Assembly (NCBI GenBank): GCA_963675135.1
Contig: OY776124.1
Location: 20,334,066 to 20,398,065 of the forward strand
Source of the DNA: Galeopsis tetrahit
Taxonomy: Eukaryota; Streptophyta; Magnoliopsida; Lamiales; Lamiaceae
Direction of reading: 5' to 3'
Length of the DNA: 64,000 nt
Of this stretch, positions 1 through 11,350 are shown piece after piece. The translations under genes were made by a program, and so were the position numbers. The notes beneath the pieces were generated by a model, which saw only the letters and a list, made by a program, of their open reading frames with translations, did no database searches and was not told the DNA's origin. Each line of letters begins with the position of its first letter. Position 1 is the first letter of the stretch.

Positions 1-865
1 TCCTAATTCTCCTAAAGGCCCCTCAAGTAGCCCAATAAAAGTCCATTAACTAAGGTAATTAAAAAGATAAGAATTAATTTTGTTACAAGAAAGAGAGAAA
101 AGTAGTCGCTTATTTTGTTAGAGAATATTATGGAGAAAGATATGGAAATAATATAATATCTCTTGGAGAATAAAATATTTCTATATCTCCAATATTTTCT
201 AATAAATAAATTAGTTATTCTATCTCCTATAAATATAGGAAAACCGCCACTCTTAAGTTAAGAGTTGTAAAAATCGGTATTCTCCAAAATACAGAAAAGA
301 GCGATCTGTAATTTTTGAAATTACAGTGTGTGCAACAAGAGAAAATTAAGAGAAAATTAATTCTCCCTTGAGAGTTAATAGTTTGTGAGATCTCCCACCG
401 GATCAACGAGCTAGGACTTAGGGAATACTTGAGAAGGCAATTGGGTTGAAGTTGTTATTCTTCTCAACGGTATCTCTCCGATTCAAAGGTAAACACGTAA
501 TCCCTTAGTTCCGCATGTTCAGAGATTTAATTATTTACCGTACATTCATTACATGAATTAGTTGATTTAATTTGTTTAAATTATGAAATTAGATTTATGA
601 TAATTCATATTTAAATTACGTCCCAAATATATTCTGGTAATTTTAAAGGAGTCTCAAAGGATTCCCAAGAGTCTCAAAAGATCCCTAGGGCATCTCAAAG
701 GATCCCTAGCGTGATGGTCCATAACCCATAAGTGTCAATAATTCTCCACAAAGGAGATGGGGAATGTGGTTCCATAATAATTTCCCACAAAGGAGTTGGG
801 GACCACAAGAGTTGGGGACCACATTGTTGGGGGACTATTATTGGGTATTGGGATAATTCCCAACA
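1..865 (+). mobile_element. Solo LTR of an LTR retrotransposon, cut by window start
   Basis: This is the right part of the 1,804-bp solo LTR seen whole at 22,318-24,121. It ends in CCCAACA at 865, followed by the target-duplication bases TTTAA (866-870). A TATAAATA box at 228-235 lies on the plus strand, which orients the LTR. It has no coding capacity. Confidence 0.75.
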
Positions 866-956
866 TTTAATACATTAGTAAAAAAGGAAATGTGGCTATA
901 ATTTGGGACATCTGAAAAACGAAAGAACGTGGCTATCTTTGTGGGTCGGAGTGTGC
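866..956. mobile_element. Right remnant of the MITE that hosts the solo LTR (unit 1)
   Basis: This is the short flank between the solo LTR and the copia 3' LTR. It matches 24,122-24,212, where the left half of the same MITE is also visible across the solo LTR. The end (GGGTCGGAGTG) is a degraded inverted copy of the CCCTCCGTCCC terminus. Confidence 0.5.
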
Positions 957-960
957 TATC

Positions 961-3425
961 TGTGAGAATAGGTATGTGATCACCGTTAATGAAGTGATAT
1001 GAATGATTAACTATTTATAAGAGTATTTACAAGAAGATAATTAAGGTAAATACAACAATTATATCAAAGAGATATATACAAAGATATGGACTAAAATAAA
1101 AAGATATTATTCCTATATTATTGTTACCTATTACCCCGTCAAGCGATGTTGTGGATGCAATCAAACACAGATCTTGGAACGTATCAATTCGAAGCTGGGG
1201 CGGGAAAGACTCTTGGTGAAGATGTCGGCGAGTTGAAGAGTGGATGGGACGAACTTGGTGATGAGGCGACCAGAAGAAACAAATTCGCGAACAAAGTGGC
1301 AATCAATGTGAATGTGTTTTGCTTGTTTATGAGCAACTGGGTTTTACTCCAAAACAAGGCACTCTTGTTGTCGCAAAGCAGTCTGGGAGGCGAAGAAGGA
1401 AGCTGACCAAGCTCCCGAAGAGTTGAGTGACCCAAATCATTTCTTGGGCTTTGTTCACGAGTGCCCTATACTCAAATTCACAGCTCGAGCGAGCAACAGT
1501 GGGTTATTTCTTTGCGCTCCAAGAGATTAAATTTCCGCCCAAAAAATTGAATAACCATAAGTGGAGCGACGAGTCTCAATGCAATGAGCCCAATCCGCAT
1601 CGGAATAACCAACGAGCGAGTAATCACTGGTCCGGCCAAAGGAGAGCCCATGGTTGAGAGTGCCCTTAACATATCTAAGGATTATTTTGACTGCGAGGAA
1701 GTGGTCGGTGGTCGGCGAGTGTAGAAACTGACTGACATGATTAAGGACGCGTGATCGTCAGATACCGTAATGCGCCGACGAGTGAACGGTAGAGAGTGTG
1801 GTCGGCAAAAAGGTCCCCTATACTAACCAAAGATTCCCCGGTTGCGAGGGGACTAGAGACAGGCTTTGAGTCAAGCAACTCTGCTCGATATAAGACATCG
1901 CGAGCATACTTCGCCTGGCTGAGAAAGAGACCAGTTGACGAGTGAGTGACCTCGAGGCTGAGGAAGTAGCTGTAGCGACCAAGATCTTTGATCTCAAATT
2001 CCTTGTTGACACGGCGAATAAAACGCCGAATAGCATCCTGGTCGCTCCCTGTAACAATAATGTCATCCACATAGAGCAAGAGGTATAGAGTGACTTTAAC
2101 ACGTCTGAAGTAGAAGAGTGAGGGATCTGCTCGGCTGCACAGAAAACCCAAAGTCTTAAGGAAGCCACTAAAGTGAACGAACCAGGCGAGGGGAGCTTGC
2201 CGAAGACCATACAATGCCTTCTTGAGGCGAAAAACATGGTCAGGAAAGCGAGGATCAACAAAGCCAGGAGGTTGAGCCATGTAAACAGTTTTCGTCAACC
2301 TTCCATAGAGAAAGGCATTATTTACATCGAGTTGGTGCATGTGCCACTGATTTCGAACAGCCAGACACATGATGATGCGAACAGTAGCTGCCTTGACGAC
2401 TGACTGAATGTGTGCGAGAGGTCAAGGCCTGGAACCTGCGAGAAGCCCTGGGCGACCGGACGAGCTTTATAGTGATCAACTGCACCATCAGCAAGAAATT
2501 TGGTGCGAAAAACCCATTTCGAACCAACAATGTTTGTAGAGGGAAGGCGAGGAATGAGCTCCCAAGTTTGATTAGCATGCAGGGCATCAAGCTAAGATTG
2601 CATTGCAGCTAACCAGTGTGGATGTTTTAGGGCCGATTTGAAACCCTTGGGCGCGTTAGAGATCGAGAGGGTGGACAGAAGTCCAGTGGTCGCAATGTAG
2701 GCAATGTGTTGAGGCTTGAATATCCCAGATCTGGCACGAGTAACCATCGGGTGAGTCGGGACAGGAAGTGCGCGAGCAGCTGGGGGATCAGAAGTTGGTG
2801 GACAGGCAGCCGGGAAGGCAGGAGGGTGCTGAATTGCCAGGCGAGCAGGAGGTTGCTGAACACCTGGGCGAGTAGGAGGCTGCTGAACCGGTGGGCGAGC
2901 AGGAGGCGAGGCCGACTCCTGTGAGTCAGGGCAGAGACTACAAGGGAGCCGACGAGGAGCAGTAGATAGTTCCATAAATGAACTGGTTTCAAGGGAATTA
3001 GGTGAGGATGGAGCATGAGCAGTCGAGAACGGGAACACTGATTCATCAAACTGAGCATGACGAGAGGTGTAGAAGCGCGAAACGATTAGATCGTAACATC
3101 GAAACCCCTTATGAGAAGAATTGTATCCCATAAAAACATACAGAGCACTTCGAGGAGCAAGCTTGTGAAGAGCATAGTCACGGAGATACGAATGTACCCT
3201 ACATCTAAAGGTTCTGAAGTTCGCAATGTTGGGGGCAGTGTCGAACAAGAGTTGAAAGGGCAACCTATCTTGGAGAACAGGCGTGGGCAACCGATTAATA
3301 ATTTAGACAGCAGTGGAGAAGGCATCAACCCAAAAGTGAGTAGGCATGCTCGACTGAAACAACAAAGAGAGCCCAGTTTCAGTGACATAACGATGTTTGC
3401 TCTCAGCTCGACCATTCTGCTGAGG
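961..3425 (-). mobile_element. Ty1-copia retrotransposon, 3' fragment (unit 1)
   Basis: The 3' LTR is 961-1136. Going leftward on the minus strand, the pol remnants cover the C-terminal part of integrase (about 3,290-3,425), the linker, reverse transcriptase and RNase H. The reverse transcriptase block at 1,741-2,370 is a continuous frame with the LDVNNAF region and the YVDDI catalytic motif. RNase H ends with readable LADIFTKSL-type sequence near 1,200. A 1-bp deletion near 2,398 separates the N-terminal and central parts of reverse transcriptase, and another shift lies in RNase H near 1,345. The copy stops abruptly at 3,425 and lacks gag, the integrase core and the 5' LTR, so it is dead. 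The same truncation is in unit 2, while unit 3 has the complete element. Confidence 0.9.
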
Positions 3426-3675
3426 TATTAAAGAAGTTTAAGACAACGAAAAAATAATTCAATCGTCGAGAATTTATGTTCAAGGGAATGAAATCTCAAG
3501 AAGCTCCTTGCACTTTTTCAAATAGACGAATCTCAATGGATAAAAGGAGTATAAGTGTAATTTTTATTTTTTTTATTTAAAGGTTATTTAATTTTTTTTT
3601 TTTTTTAAAGTTTTCTTGAACTGTATGACTTAATATTTTTCGCACCCCCGAATTTGAAATCCTGGATCCGCCACT
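3426..3675. other. Unique 250-bp filler between copia break and defensin-like pseudogene (unit 1)
   Basis: This sequence has no counterpart in unit 3. It is AT-rich with two long T runs (about 3,565-3,605) and ends in GGATCCGCCACTG, a phrase I associate with plant transposon ends from memory only. It replaces both the rest of copia and the 5' half of the defensin-like gene, so it marks a rearrangement joint. No coding potential is seen. Confidence 0.5.
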
Positions 3676-3810
3676 GCATCATGCAACCCAAATATTGCAA
3701 CATCATGAGAACAACCGTGCTTCAAAAAGTATTTTGATTTATATGTTTGGAGTTTTTGTGGAGATAGACCTGGCGGTCAAACTTATTGTTCTTGCGCATA
3801 TCAATGTTAA
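3676..3810 (+). pseudogene. Defensin-like peptide gene, exon 2 fragment with stop codon (unit 1)
   Basis: The 45 codons are clearly homologous to the C-terminal part of the intact gene at 52,956-53,140, including the YVWSFCG block and the final CxCxxxC pattern and stop. The fragment begins inside exon 2, so the signal-peptide exon, intron and first two cysteines are gone. A TGA at 3,706-3,708 stands where the intact gene has TGT for its fourth cysteine. With no start and this stop, it cannot make the peptide. The identical lesion in unit 2 shows it predates the segmental duplication. Confidence 0.88.
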
Positions 3811-3835
3811 TTATATTAAGTCATGAAACTTTTGT

Positions 3836-5837
3836 GAGTAATCACATAGCTGTGGGATAATTTGTCAGGGACAGAGGGGTAAGTTAATTTGTCCGCCTTT
3901 GTCCCAAAAAACACTATGCACGTGAAATACCATGTTTGTCCTCATATTTTACAATAAATTACAAAAATTACCTTATTCGTATGAGAAATTACAAAATTGC
4001 CAATTTTCTTCACCTCTCTCTTGCCAAGGGCTCTTCCCAGTTTTTTTATAGCACGATCTATTCATAAATCTTCTTCGGATTGAGAATTTATTCTCTTGAA
4101 GACTGCAATCTCGATTCAAATGGTACACAAGTAACAATTTAGCCTTGTATTTTTTATGTGCGTATTGTTTCCGACAAAAACATTGATGGACGCATCTGGT
4201 TGCCTCAGAAATTCTGGTGCGAACGAATTTAGTCTTATGCCGAATATGATTCAATTAGTTCGCGAAGGTGAATTGATGGATATTTCATGTTTGAAGTCGA
4301 TCGAGAAATAATAAACTCCTGGAATAAAACAACCATCATTTCTCTCTTCATTGCTTAAACTTGCATGTGTTTGAATTTATCTAGTGACAACGTTAATCAA
4401 TTCTATGTGCAACACCCTGGGTATTAAATTGGTCGGGTGTTTCACTCTTTTAGGTTCAATGAAGGAATGAGATGAGCAAGTTTATAATTGGGTACTATTG
4501 TTAGAAAATTATCTATTTCGGAAACATTTATGATATTTTTATAGAGCTTCATCATTCAATTATCAATTAGTACTATATTTTTCTTATGAATCAGTGTCGA
4601 TTAGTGGTGTTTGATTGACTGAAAATTATGGCTCTAAAACAGATTTGAGTAACCAGTGCACTAGTCATATTTGATGGAGCTTTTGATTTTTTTAAAGGCA
4701 AATGAACTACAAACTCTTCATTTTTTTGTATGCTACATGACAATATATAAGTATGTAGATGTGAGGGGAATTTGTTAAATCCCCAAAGAGGATTTTAAAT
4801 TAATTGATGCTGTAATTTTTGTATTTATATTTGTGGAATTGCGTTGTAGGAAATTGTAATGCTTGGAAGTCATTTTTTGCATTTGGGATGCATAAATTGT
4901 GAGTAGCATTTTGGTTTGAACCAAGCGGACAATGAAATCTTGTACATCCAAACAACATTGTGGTTTGGTATTACTACCCACCTAGAAGGATCTCAAATCC
5001 GGCGACGAGATACCCTAGTCAAACATACTGTTTCTACTACTCTGAGTACAGTCTTTTCATTCGGTGATGGACTAGCTAGGTTACTATGAGTTGAATCATA
5101 AGTTGGTTAAGGCTCTAAGATTATGTTTGTCCCCTTGGAAGAAGGCCATGTTTGTCGATCATCATCGATGTGGTTGTGGAGGAAAGGTGCAAGAGTTAGG
5201 ATTCGACATTGATTAATTTGAGTGAGAAAAACGTGGGGAAATCAGAAATGAGATCAGGTAGTCACACAATTTATATTTTTGTAGCCACCCACAAGCTAGT
5301 GCTTAATGTACCTCAGAAACATTTGATTGAATTTCAGAGATAGGATTTGGAGTGACAGGTTTTTGATGCATTTGGAAGTTTGCAAGCATCTGACTGTGGT
5401 AGATGAAAATGGTGGCAGGAAAGTTGCATTGAGGGATCATGTTCTTTATGTTGGGATCTTGAAACATTCATTGAATGTGAGAATTTGAAGAAATTCTCAG
5501 ACTTTATTATTTTTTTTTTTTAATAAGGATTATTTATATATATATTAAAATGTTTCTGTGTATATAAGAATTATAGAAACTGCATCGGCGGAGAAGCAAC
5601 TGAATATTGTTTTGAAAAGTAGGGCTTTCTCATTTGTATTTACCTTCTTCCTGATTTCGGTTGTTGCTTCGTTCAATCAAGTGTTAAATTTGTGTAGATG
5701 ATGAACACACAAGTTCTTGAAGATGTGAATTGCAAGCACATCAGGTTTGTGAAATAAATGGTGAAAATAATAATAATAAAGGGTAGTTTTGACATTTAAC
5801 ATAAAAACTGATTTTATCCCACAATCCAAATCACTGA
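3836..5837. mobile_element. Decayed TIR element with coding-like debris (unit 1)
   Basis: An imperfect inverted pair bounds this 2 kb block: TGTGGGATAA at 3,851-3,860 and TTATCCCACA at 5,814-5,823, with weaker matching outside. The block interrupts the downstream flank of the defensin-like pseudogene, whose homology to the 53.2 kb region resumes near 6,160, so it is an insertion. Inside, 5,080-5,470 is less AT-rich and reads in short coding-like stretches on the plus strand, for example around 5,345-5,480, but with many stops. I do not recognise the source gene. The class could be hAT, PIF/Harbinger or a gene-carrying Mutator-like element; no clean target duplication is visible. Confidence 0.4.
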
Positions 5838-6628
5838 TGTATAAATTATCATAGAAATTTAAAAATTCAATCCATCAATCCAAACATACAAATTAATTCA
5901 ATATTTAAATTTGTGAACAGTGCAATCTCACTTAATCCTATCCTATTATATCTATCCTATCTAACAAACCAAACGAGCCCTATATATCATGTATCCATCA
6001 CCTGAATAAACTCCAACTTAATATTATAATACAATTTTCTTTCTTTTAATACGTACGTACAATTCGTTTGCATTTCATTATTTTTTTTTTAATTTTATCT
6101 TCATATCCTAATTAAAACTAATTGGTAGTACTTAAAATATGATCAGATTATTTCATTTTTAATACCCGCGTAACTTCAGCATATTTCTAAGTAAATCATT
6201 TCTCAATTTTGGTTCTTTTTTCCCAGTTTTGGTCCGATTTTCCCTAAAAAAAAAAAATTAATTCGCCAAAAAAAAAACACGTGTTTATAGCTCGCCGCTT
6301 GAAATGAATTGTGGCTTCCACAAAACATTCGTCTTTTTTTTTATATATATATATGAAACAACGTAAAGTGCATTATATTACTCCAATATATTCTCATTTG
6401 TAAAGTAAAAACAAATGACATTTTTTTAACTGAAAAAATAGTAATATATTAACTAGTACCAGGGTACTCAATATAGAATCGATCAGAGTTACAATTATAA
6501 AATGACGCGAAAAATAATTTAAGCATAATCAAGCATGTCACTCAGAACTTCTTACAACAAAGTCTAGAGCTGCAACACCAATCCTTAAACAAATAGGGGT
6601 AACACTACTAAAATGTATTAGAAAAAGA
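5838..6628. other. Intergenic; includes old flank homologous to the 53.2 kb DEFL gene (unit 1)
   Basis: The first part is AT-rich and ends near 5,985 with CAAACCAAACGAGCC, typical of plant DNA-transposon termini. The stretch 6,160-6,345 is clearly related to 53,185-53,345 (shared CGCCGCTTGAAATGAATTG and neighbouring bases). It is the original downstream flank of the defensin-like locus. The rest shows no feature. Confidence 0.55.
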
Positions 6629-7010
6629 CACTACAGAAAAGTTGAGTGTTAGAGACGGATTAGATACCATAAACACCGTCTCTAAACATGTTAGAAACGG
6701 ATTTTGGAAACATTTTCTATCTGTTTCTAGCTAATCACATGGTATCTAATGTTATGAACGATTTTCTAAATTCCGTTTCTAATAAGGGACATGTTTGAGA
6801 CCATTTTTTTCGGTTTCTAATGAGGGATGTAAATTTGACACCGCATATTTCCGGTATCTGATGAACTACGTACTCATTTTACAATTGGGTCGAGAATCCG
6901 TCTATATTTTCCGTTCCTAATTAGAAACGGCGTTTCATCGTCTTTACCTCCATATCTAAACAAGGACCTAATTAGAAAGGACGTTTCATCATCTCTAACT
7001 ACGTCTATTT
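6629..7010. mobile_element. CACTA-like terminus with subterminal repeats (unit 1)
   Basis: The sequence begins CACTACAGAAAAG. It is followed by many short motifs in both orientations (TTAGAAACGG, GTTTCTAAT, GAGACGG), the usual layout of En/Spm-type subterminal regions. No matching opposite terminus was found nearby, so this is a single end or a remnant. Confidence 0.5.
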
Positions 7011-8203
7011 TTTTTTTTTTTGAGATAATAATTAATAATAAGTATATATGTTTATAAATAATATACTGTAAAAGATTATTTAAAACAATATATAAATATA
7101 TTATATTAAATGTTTTAGTACCATAAATATTTCCCTTAAATTTCTCAAACCGGTTATTTTTAATTTCAAAGTTAGAAGATCGTGATTTTGATTCTCAAAA
7201 TTTCTCAACTGAAATTTTATTATCTTCTCTTAAGTTGTATACATTATTTTTCACAAATCAAATTATAGAAAATATTTTCACCGCAAATAAGAGTTTTCTT
7301 GGGAAGCAGAGAGCGTCCCTCTTCTTTTTTTCGTTTTCAGTATTTTCTTCCTCTTCCATTCTCATTATCTTTTAATTTATTCTATATATTATATTATACT
7401 ATTAATTCAACGTATTAAAGAAATTCTGATTTGTAAAACTCGATCCAGTTGAATGCTGAATTCTTTTGGGTATATTTTTAACTTGCTGCAACATTCTAAT
7501 TATTTATGCTAAATTAATTTGTCTGCCCAAATACTCTTTGTTATCTCATAGGATTTTCACTATTGTTCTAAGAATATATGAGGCATGTTTGTATTAATTT
7601 TCTGTTGCCACATTAGAATTGTTATTTAAATATTTTACACTATATTATAAATTTATAATGGTTGTCAAACCTAATATATTGATACTAACCGACCAAAAGT
7701 TTGGAATGCCAATTTTGTTTTTTAAATCATTTTAGCCAAAACCCTTTTCCAAGGCATGGTACTGTATTTATATTATTTTAGATGCCGAGGATTAAAGTTA
7801 TTTCATTTCATTGATTTGCATCCACAATATATACATTTAGAGATGGGGTTTAATTGTTTTAATTTCTACCGTAATTTGGTAGAGATTTATTTCTTAATAG
7901 GACTTAATGAGTAAAATTATGAATGTCAAACACAATAAACGATGTTGTATTGATTTATGTAATTTTACAAGTCAAATAGCAGCAGTAGCGAAAACTTTGA
8001 GATATCGAAATCCAGCTTCTCAGGCATCATCAGTAGTACCAAGTCCAAATTTTCTTTCAAGCCCTAATTTTATTGTCAACAAATGATCGCTGAAGAAAAA
8101 ATAAATAATACACAAACTAGTATCTGATATTTCCACTACCAACTTTTAGGACATCAATGTTAAGAATTATATCAATTAATTTGACATCTCTCTACTTTTA
8201 AAT
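7011..8203. other. AT-rich intergenic DNA (unit 1)
   Basis: I see no gene, RNA or clear repeat here. Poly(T) and AT runs dominate. A slightly less AT-rich patch at 7,980-8,090 could be decayed coding sequence but has no readable frame. Confidence 0.5.
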
Positions 8204-8208
8204 AATAC

Positions 8209-8674
8209 TGATGCGTCGAAAAAGAACGCCTTCGGATGTTGATCGTTCCCTTGCGAGCACTATTAATCACGAGCCCAATCTCTCGTTTTATCCTTGGCAA
8301 TCTTCAAGTAAAACTCCTTGGAAATCCGAAAATAACCTGCAAAAGTACACCGGAGGGGGGCTCCGGCGTAGAAGCTCCGACGCTCAAGTCAGATTCGATA
8401 GTAGGCGAAATCAAAGAGGAATTCCCCTGTGTATCTAGGGAAATTCCGGCGAATGTAATGAAGTTTCTCTTCAAATTCAGTGTATGTTTAGTAAAAATGT
8501 ATGTATATGTCAAAGAACGTAACCCAGAATATGAAAATAACCTTCTTTATATACCTGACCCCTCTCTGCGGAGAGGGGATGACTTCTTCCCCCTATATTC
8601 TCGGTCCACTCCTGTAAATCCAGCCTCAAATCCCTAAGGACCCGGCTTCTCTCCCTGAAGACTTGGTTCTTTCA
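8209..8674 (-). repeat. 3' LTR of unit 1 Tat element, truncated
   Basis: This is the first 466 bp of the 742-bp LTR seen whole at 18,718-19,459 and 31,459-32,200. It is cut at the TTCTTTCA position, where filler DNA begins. Short open frames inside it recur in every LTR copy and are not genes. Confidence 0.9.
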
Positions 8675-8690
8675 AATCCCTAAGGACCCG
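8675..8690. other. Templated filler at a deletion junction
   Basis: The bases 8,672-8,690 repeat the LTR sequence at 8,626-8,644 exactly (19 bp) and bridge the LTR to the interior of the antisense gene. Unit 2 has 1,265 bp (about 31,925-33,189) at this point. Short microhomology plus a copied nearby template is the signature of end-joining repair with synthesis. Confidence 0.8.
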
Positions 8691-10298
8691 ACAAATTCAT
8701 GGAGAAGCTCCATGAAGGGGTCCAGGATTGGAAAGACTATTATTTCTTTGTTACTAACCCTCTTCCTTGGGAATTTCCTCATGAGGGGTGGATTTATGAA
8801 AATCATGGGGTGCCCCGTCCTCCCCTTTCCGTCTGTTCCTCCTTAAACCTGGATGTGATGAACCGTTTAAACGATCAGGTCTCTAATCATGGCTTTTTTG
8901 ATGTAATGGGTATCTGTAAAAATCCTAGAATCCTTTCTCATTTCGGTTTTGGTAGCCCCGATTATCCTTTAGGTCCCGATGATGGTAATACCATTTCTCC
9001 TCTCCTGGTATTATACTCAAGACCTTAACCCATTATATTTATTAATGTTGTTTCATGTTTCTTTGTACAACTATGAGTTGGTTGACTCAGATTTCGCGTG
9101 ATGTCGCCCCTCTCTCGATGGTTAATAGGTCTCCAGCGCCTGAAAGTTCCTCGAGGGCTCAAATTCCCCCTTCTCCAGTGGAACCTGCTACTGGATCTGT
9201 TGCTAAGCGTACCCGTTCCTCTACTGAAAAGGCCATGGTGTCTACGTTACCTCCTGTTTCCGATGCTTCCAAGAAAAAGAAGTCCAAGACCAAATCCTCT
9301 CTGCCCGATGTCGGTTCTGATGCTCCAGATGAGATGAATGTTGACCAACTCCTGGGTTTTATAGAGCGTTACACTCCGGCCCATGCCACTGAGGCCCTCA
9401 ATGCTCTGTCCTTTGGTGAGCGAGTTGTGCATGCCGCTCACAGCTTTACCCAGGTATTCTCCTCATGAAAATACATTTCTAAGTAATTCTAATAAAGAAG
9501 AATATGCTTGTCTTACTTCTTTAGATGATCCCTTGTGTAGTTTGGTCTCTTGTTTTCCAATGTATCTGAACGAGCCCTTCAGTCCCTTCAGCTGGTGGAT
9601 GACCTCCACAGCCAGGTAGAATTGGAAAAAGTGAAGAGGGATATTCTTGAAGCAGAATTGCATGACGCTAATCAGAGGTATAAAGTACTCCAAACGACAC
9701 TTTCGGGGGAGATATCTTTACTGAAGAAGGAATTTGGCAAACGGGTGGAACAGCTGGAGGTTACTCTTCCTCAGGCTGGTATGAAATTGGGCATAGATTC
9801 CCTGTTTACCTCTGCCGCAGGTCAAAAATTTCTAGGTACCTTACATTAGGAGTGGCTGGAGGCTCTTCTTCAGAGTAGCAGCTTTCTGGGGGCGATGGGT
9901 GCATATATCCCTCATTTCATTGATCATGGATTTTCCAACGCTGTAGCGGAACATTCTGCTCCTGGGTTCAACGGTCAATATACTCGTGCCCTCCGGTTAG
10001 AAGAATTTGACACTCCCCCCAAGTTCCCTGGAGATGCTAAAGAAGACATCCATACCCCTGGTGGTTACCTGGGATGAGGAAGGCGATCCTAGAGTTGAAG
10101 GAAGCTGCCCTGAAATTGGATGATCTTGCACCTGCAAGGGATATGGCCTTTCCTGTCCATGTGGACAACCCAACTCCAGTGGCTACTGTGGCAGCGGGTG
10201 CTTTGATGGAGAAGGCGGAGGAAGGCGATTCCAGTGGACGAGCAGAGGAGGCAGGAGAAGGTTCTGAGGGGAAGAATGGTGTTCCCCTCTCTGCATGA
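8691..10298 (+). pseudogene. Antisense extra gene (aORF) of Tat element, broken (unit 1)
   Basis: This copy corresponds to the intact three-exon gene at 32,717-34,797. The deletion at 8,675 removes the start and about the first 158 codons. The first intron acceptor AG is AA at 9,069-9,070. Exon 3 carries a TAG at 9,847-9,849 where unit 2 has CAG, and one C is lost near 10,055, shifting the frame. The remaining exons are about 8,691-8,984, 9,071-9,453 and 9,541-10,298. The exon 2 lysine-rich stretch and exon 3 coiled-coil region are still readable. It is non-functional by several independent lesions. Confidence 0.85.
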
Positions 10299-10750
10299 CT
10301 TTAATTCCTTGATAACACTTTGGTACTTGAAAACACTTTTTTATTTTGTTAAGGCCTCTAAGGCCCCTTTTGATATTTTCCGGAGACTCCACACTCCGGG
10401 GTTTTTCTGTGGAGGGCTTAGGCATGGTGCCTCAAGTCTTGAATATTCTTGCTTCTCTTTCATTTGATATCGTACCTGCACATTTATTACTTGGCATGCG
10501 TATATACATATACATCTCTATCTTTGTTATAAGGTGTGGTATCTGTTAGCATGTTTTCGACATTTTCTGGACACGTAAAGGCTCTAAAGCTCCTAGAGGA
10601 ACCTTAACGAGGAGATAGGGTTTATATCCCTGCACTTACTTGGTGATTTGCTAACGTCTCTAGCTTTTCTCTTGACGCCAGAGTTTTTAGGGATTGTCCT
10701 TCCTTTCCCCTAGGTCAGAATTCGTAGGGATTATACTCTCCCTTAAGTTG

Positions 10751-11350
10751 TTTATACTCGTGAGAGTTAGTTTATACTCATAAGAGTTAGTTTATACTCG
10801 TAAGAGTTAGTTTATACTCGTAAGAGTTAGTTTATACTCGTAAGAGTTAGTTTGTACTCGTAAGAGTTAGTTTGTACTCGTAAGAGTTAGTTTATACTCG
10901 TAAGAGTTAGTTTATACTCGTAAGAGTTAGTTTATACTCGTAAGAGTTAGTTTATACTCGTAAGAGTTAGTTTATACTCGTGAGAGTTAGTTTATACTCG
11001 TAAGAGTTAGTTTATACTCGTAAGAGTTAGTTTATACTCGTGAGAGTTAGTTTATACTCGTAAGAGTTAGTTTATACTCGTAAGAGTTAGTTTATACTCG
11101 TGAGAGTTTGTTTATACTCGTGAGAGTTAGTTTATACTCGTAAGAGTTATTTTATACTCGTAAGAGTTTGTTTATACTCGTGAGAGTTAGTTTATACTCG
11201 TAAGAGTTAGTTTATACTCGTAAGAGTTTGTTTATACTCGTGAGAGTTAGTTTATACTCGTAAGAGTTAGTTTATACTCGTGAGAGTTTGTTTATACTCG
11301 TAAGAGTTAGTTTATACTCGTGAGAGTTTGTTTATACTCGTAAGAGTTTT
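10751..11350. repeat. 20-bp minisatellite, 30 units (unit 1 Tat)
   Basis: Thirty head-to-tail copies of a 20-bp unit with consensus TTTATACTCGTAAGAGTTAG lie between the antisense gene and the 3' end of pol. Common variants are TAAGAG/TGAGAG and GTTAG/GTTTG. Each unit can form a 4-bp hairpin (ACTC/GAGT) around GTAA or GTGA. The unit 2 element has 34 copies. Confidence 0.95.

Noticed and set aside
3836..5837. Functional gene inside the decayed TIR element (minus-strand frames of 93 and 68 codons)
   Set aside because: The short frames have no start context, splice structure or family match and are duplicated only with the unit.
8211..8637. Two overlapping open frames (75 and 133 codons) repeated at 18,645-19,146 and 31,461-31,887
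   Set aside because: They lie entirely inside the Tat LTR and recur only because the LTR recurs; there is no protein-family resemblance.
10751..11350. Possible CRISPR-like array of regular 20-bp repeats
   Set aside because: The repeats are contiguous with no unique spacers, inside a plant retrotransposon; it is a minisatellite.
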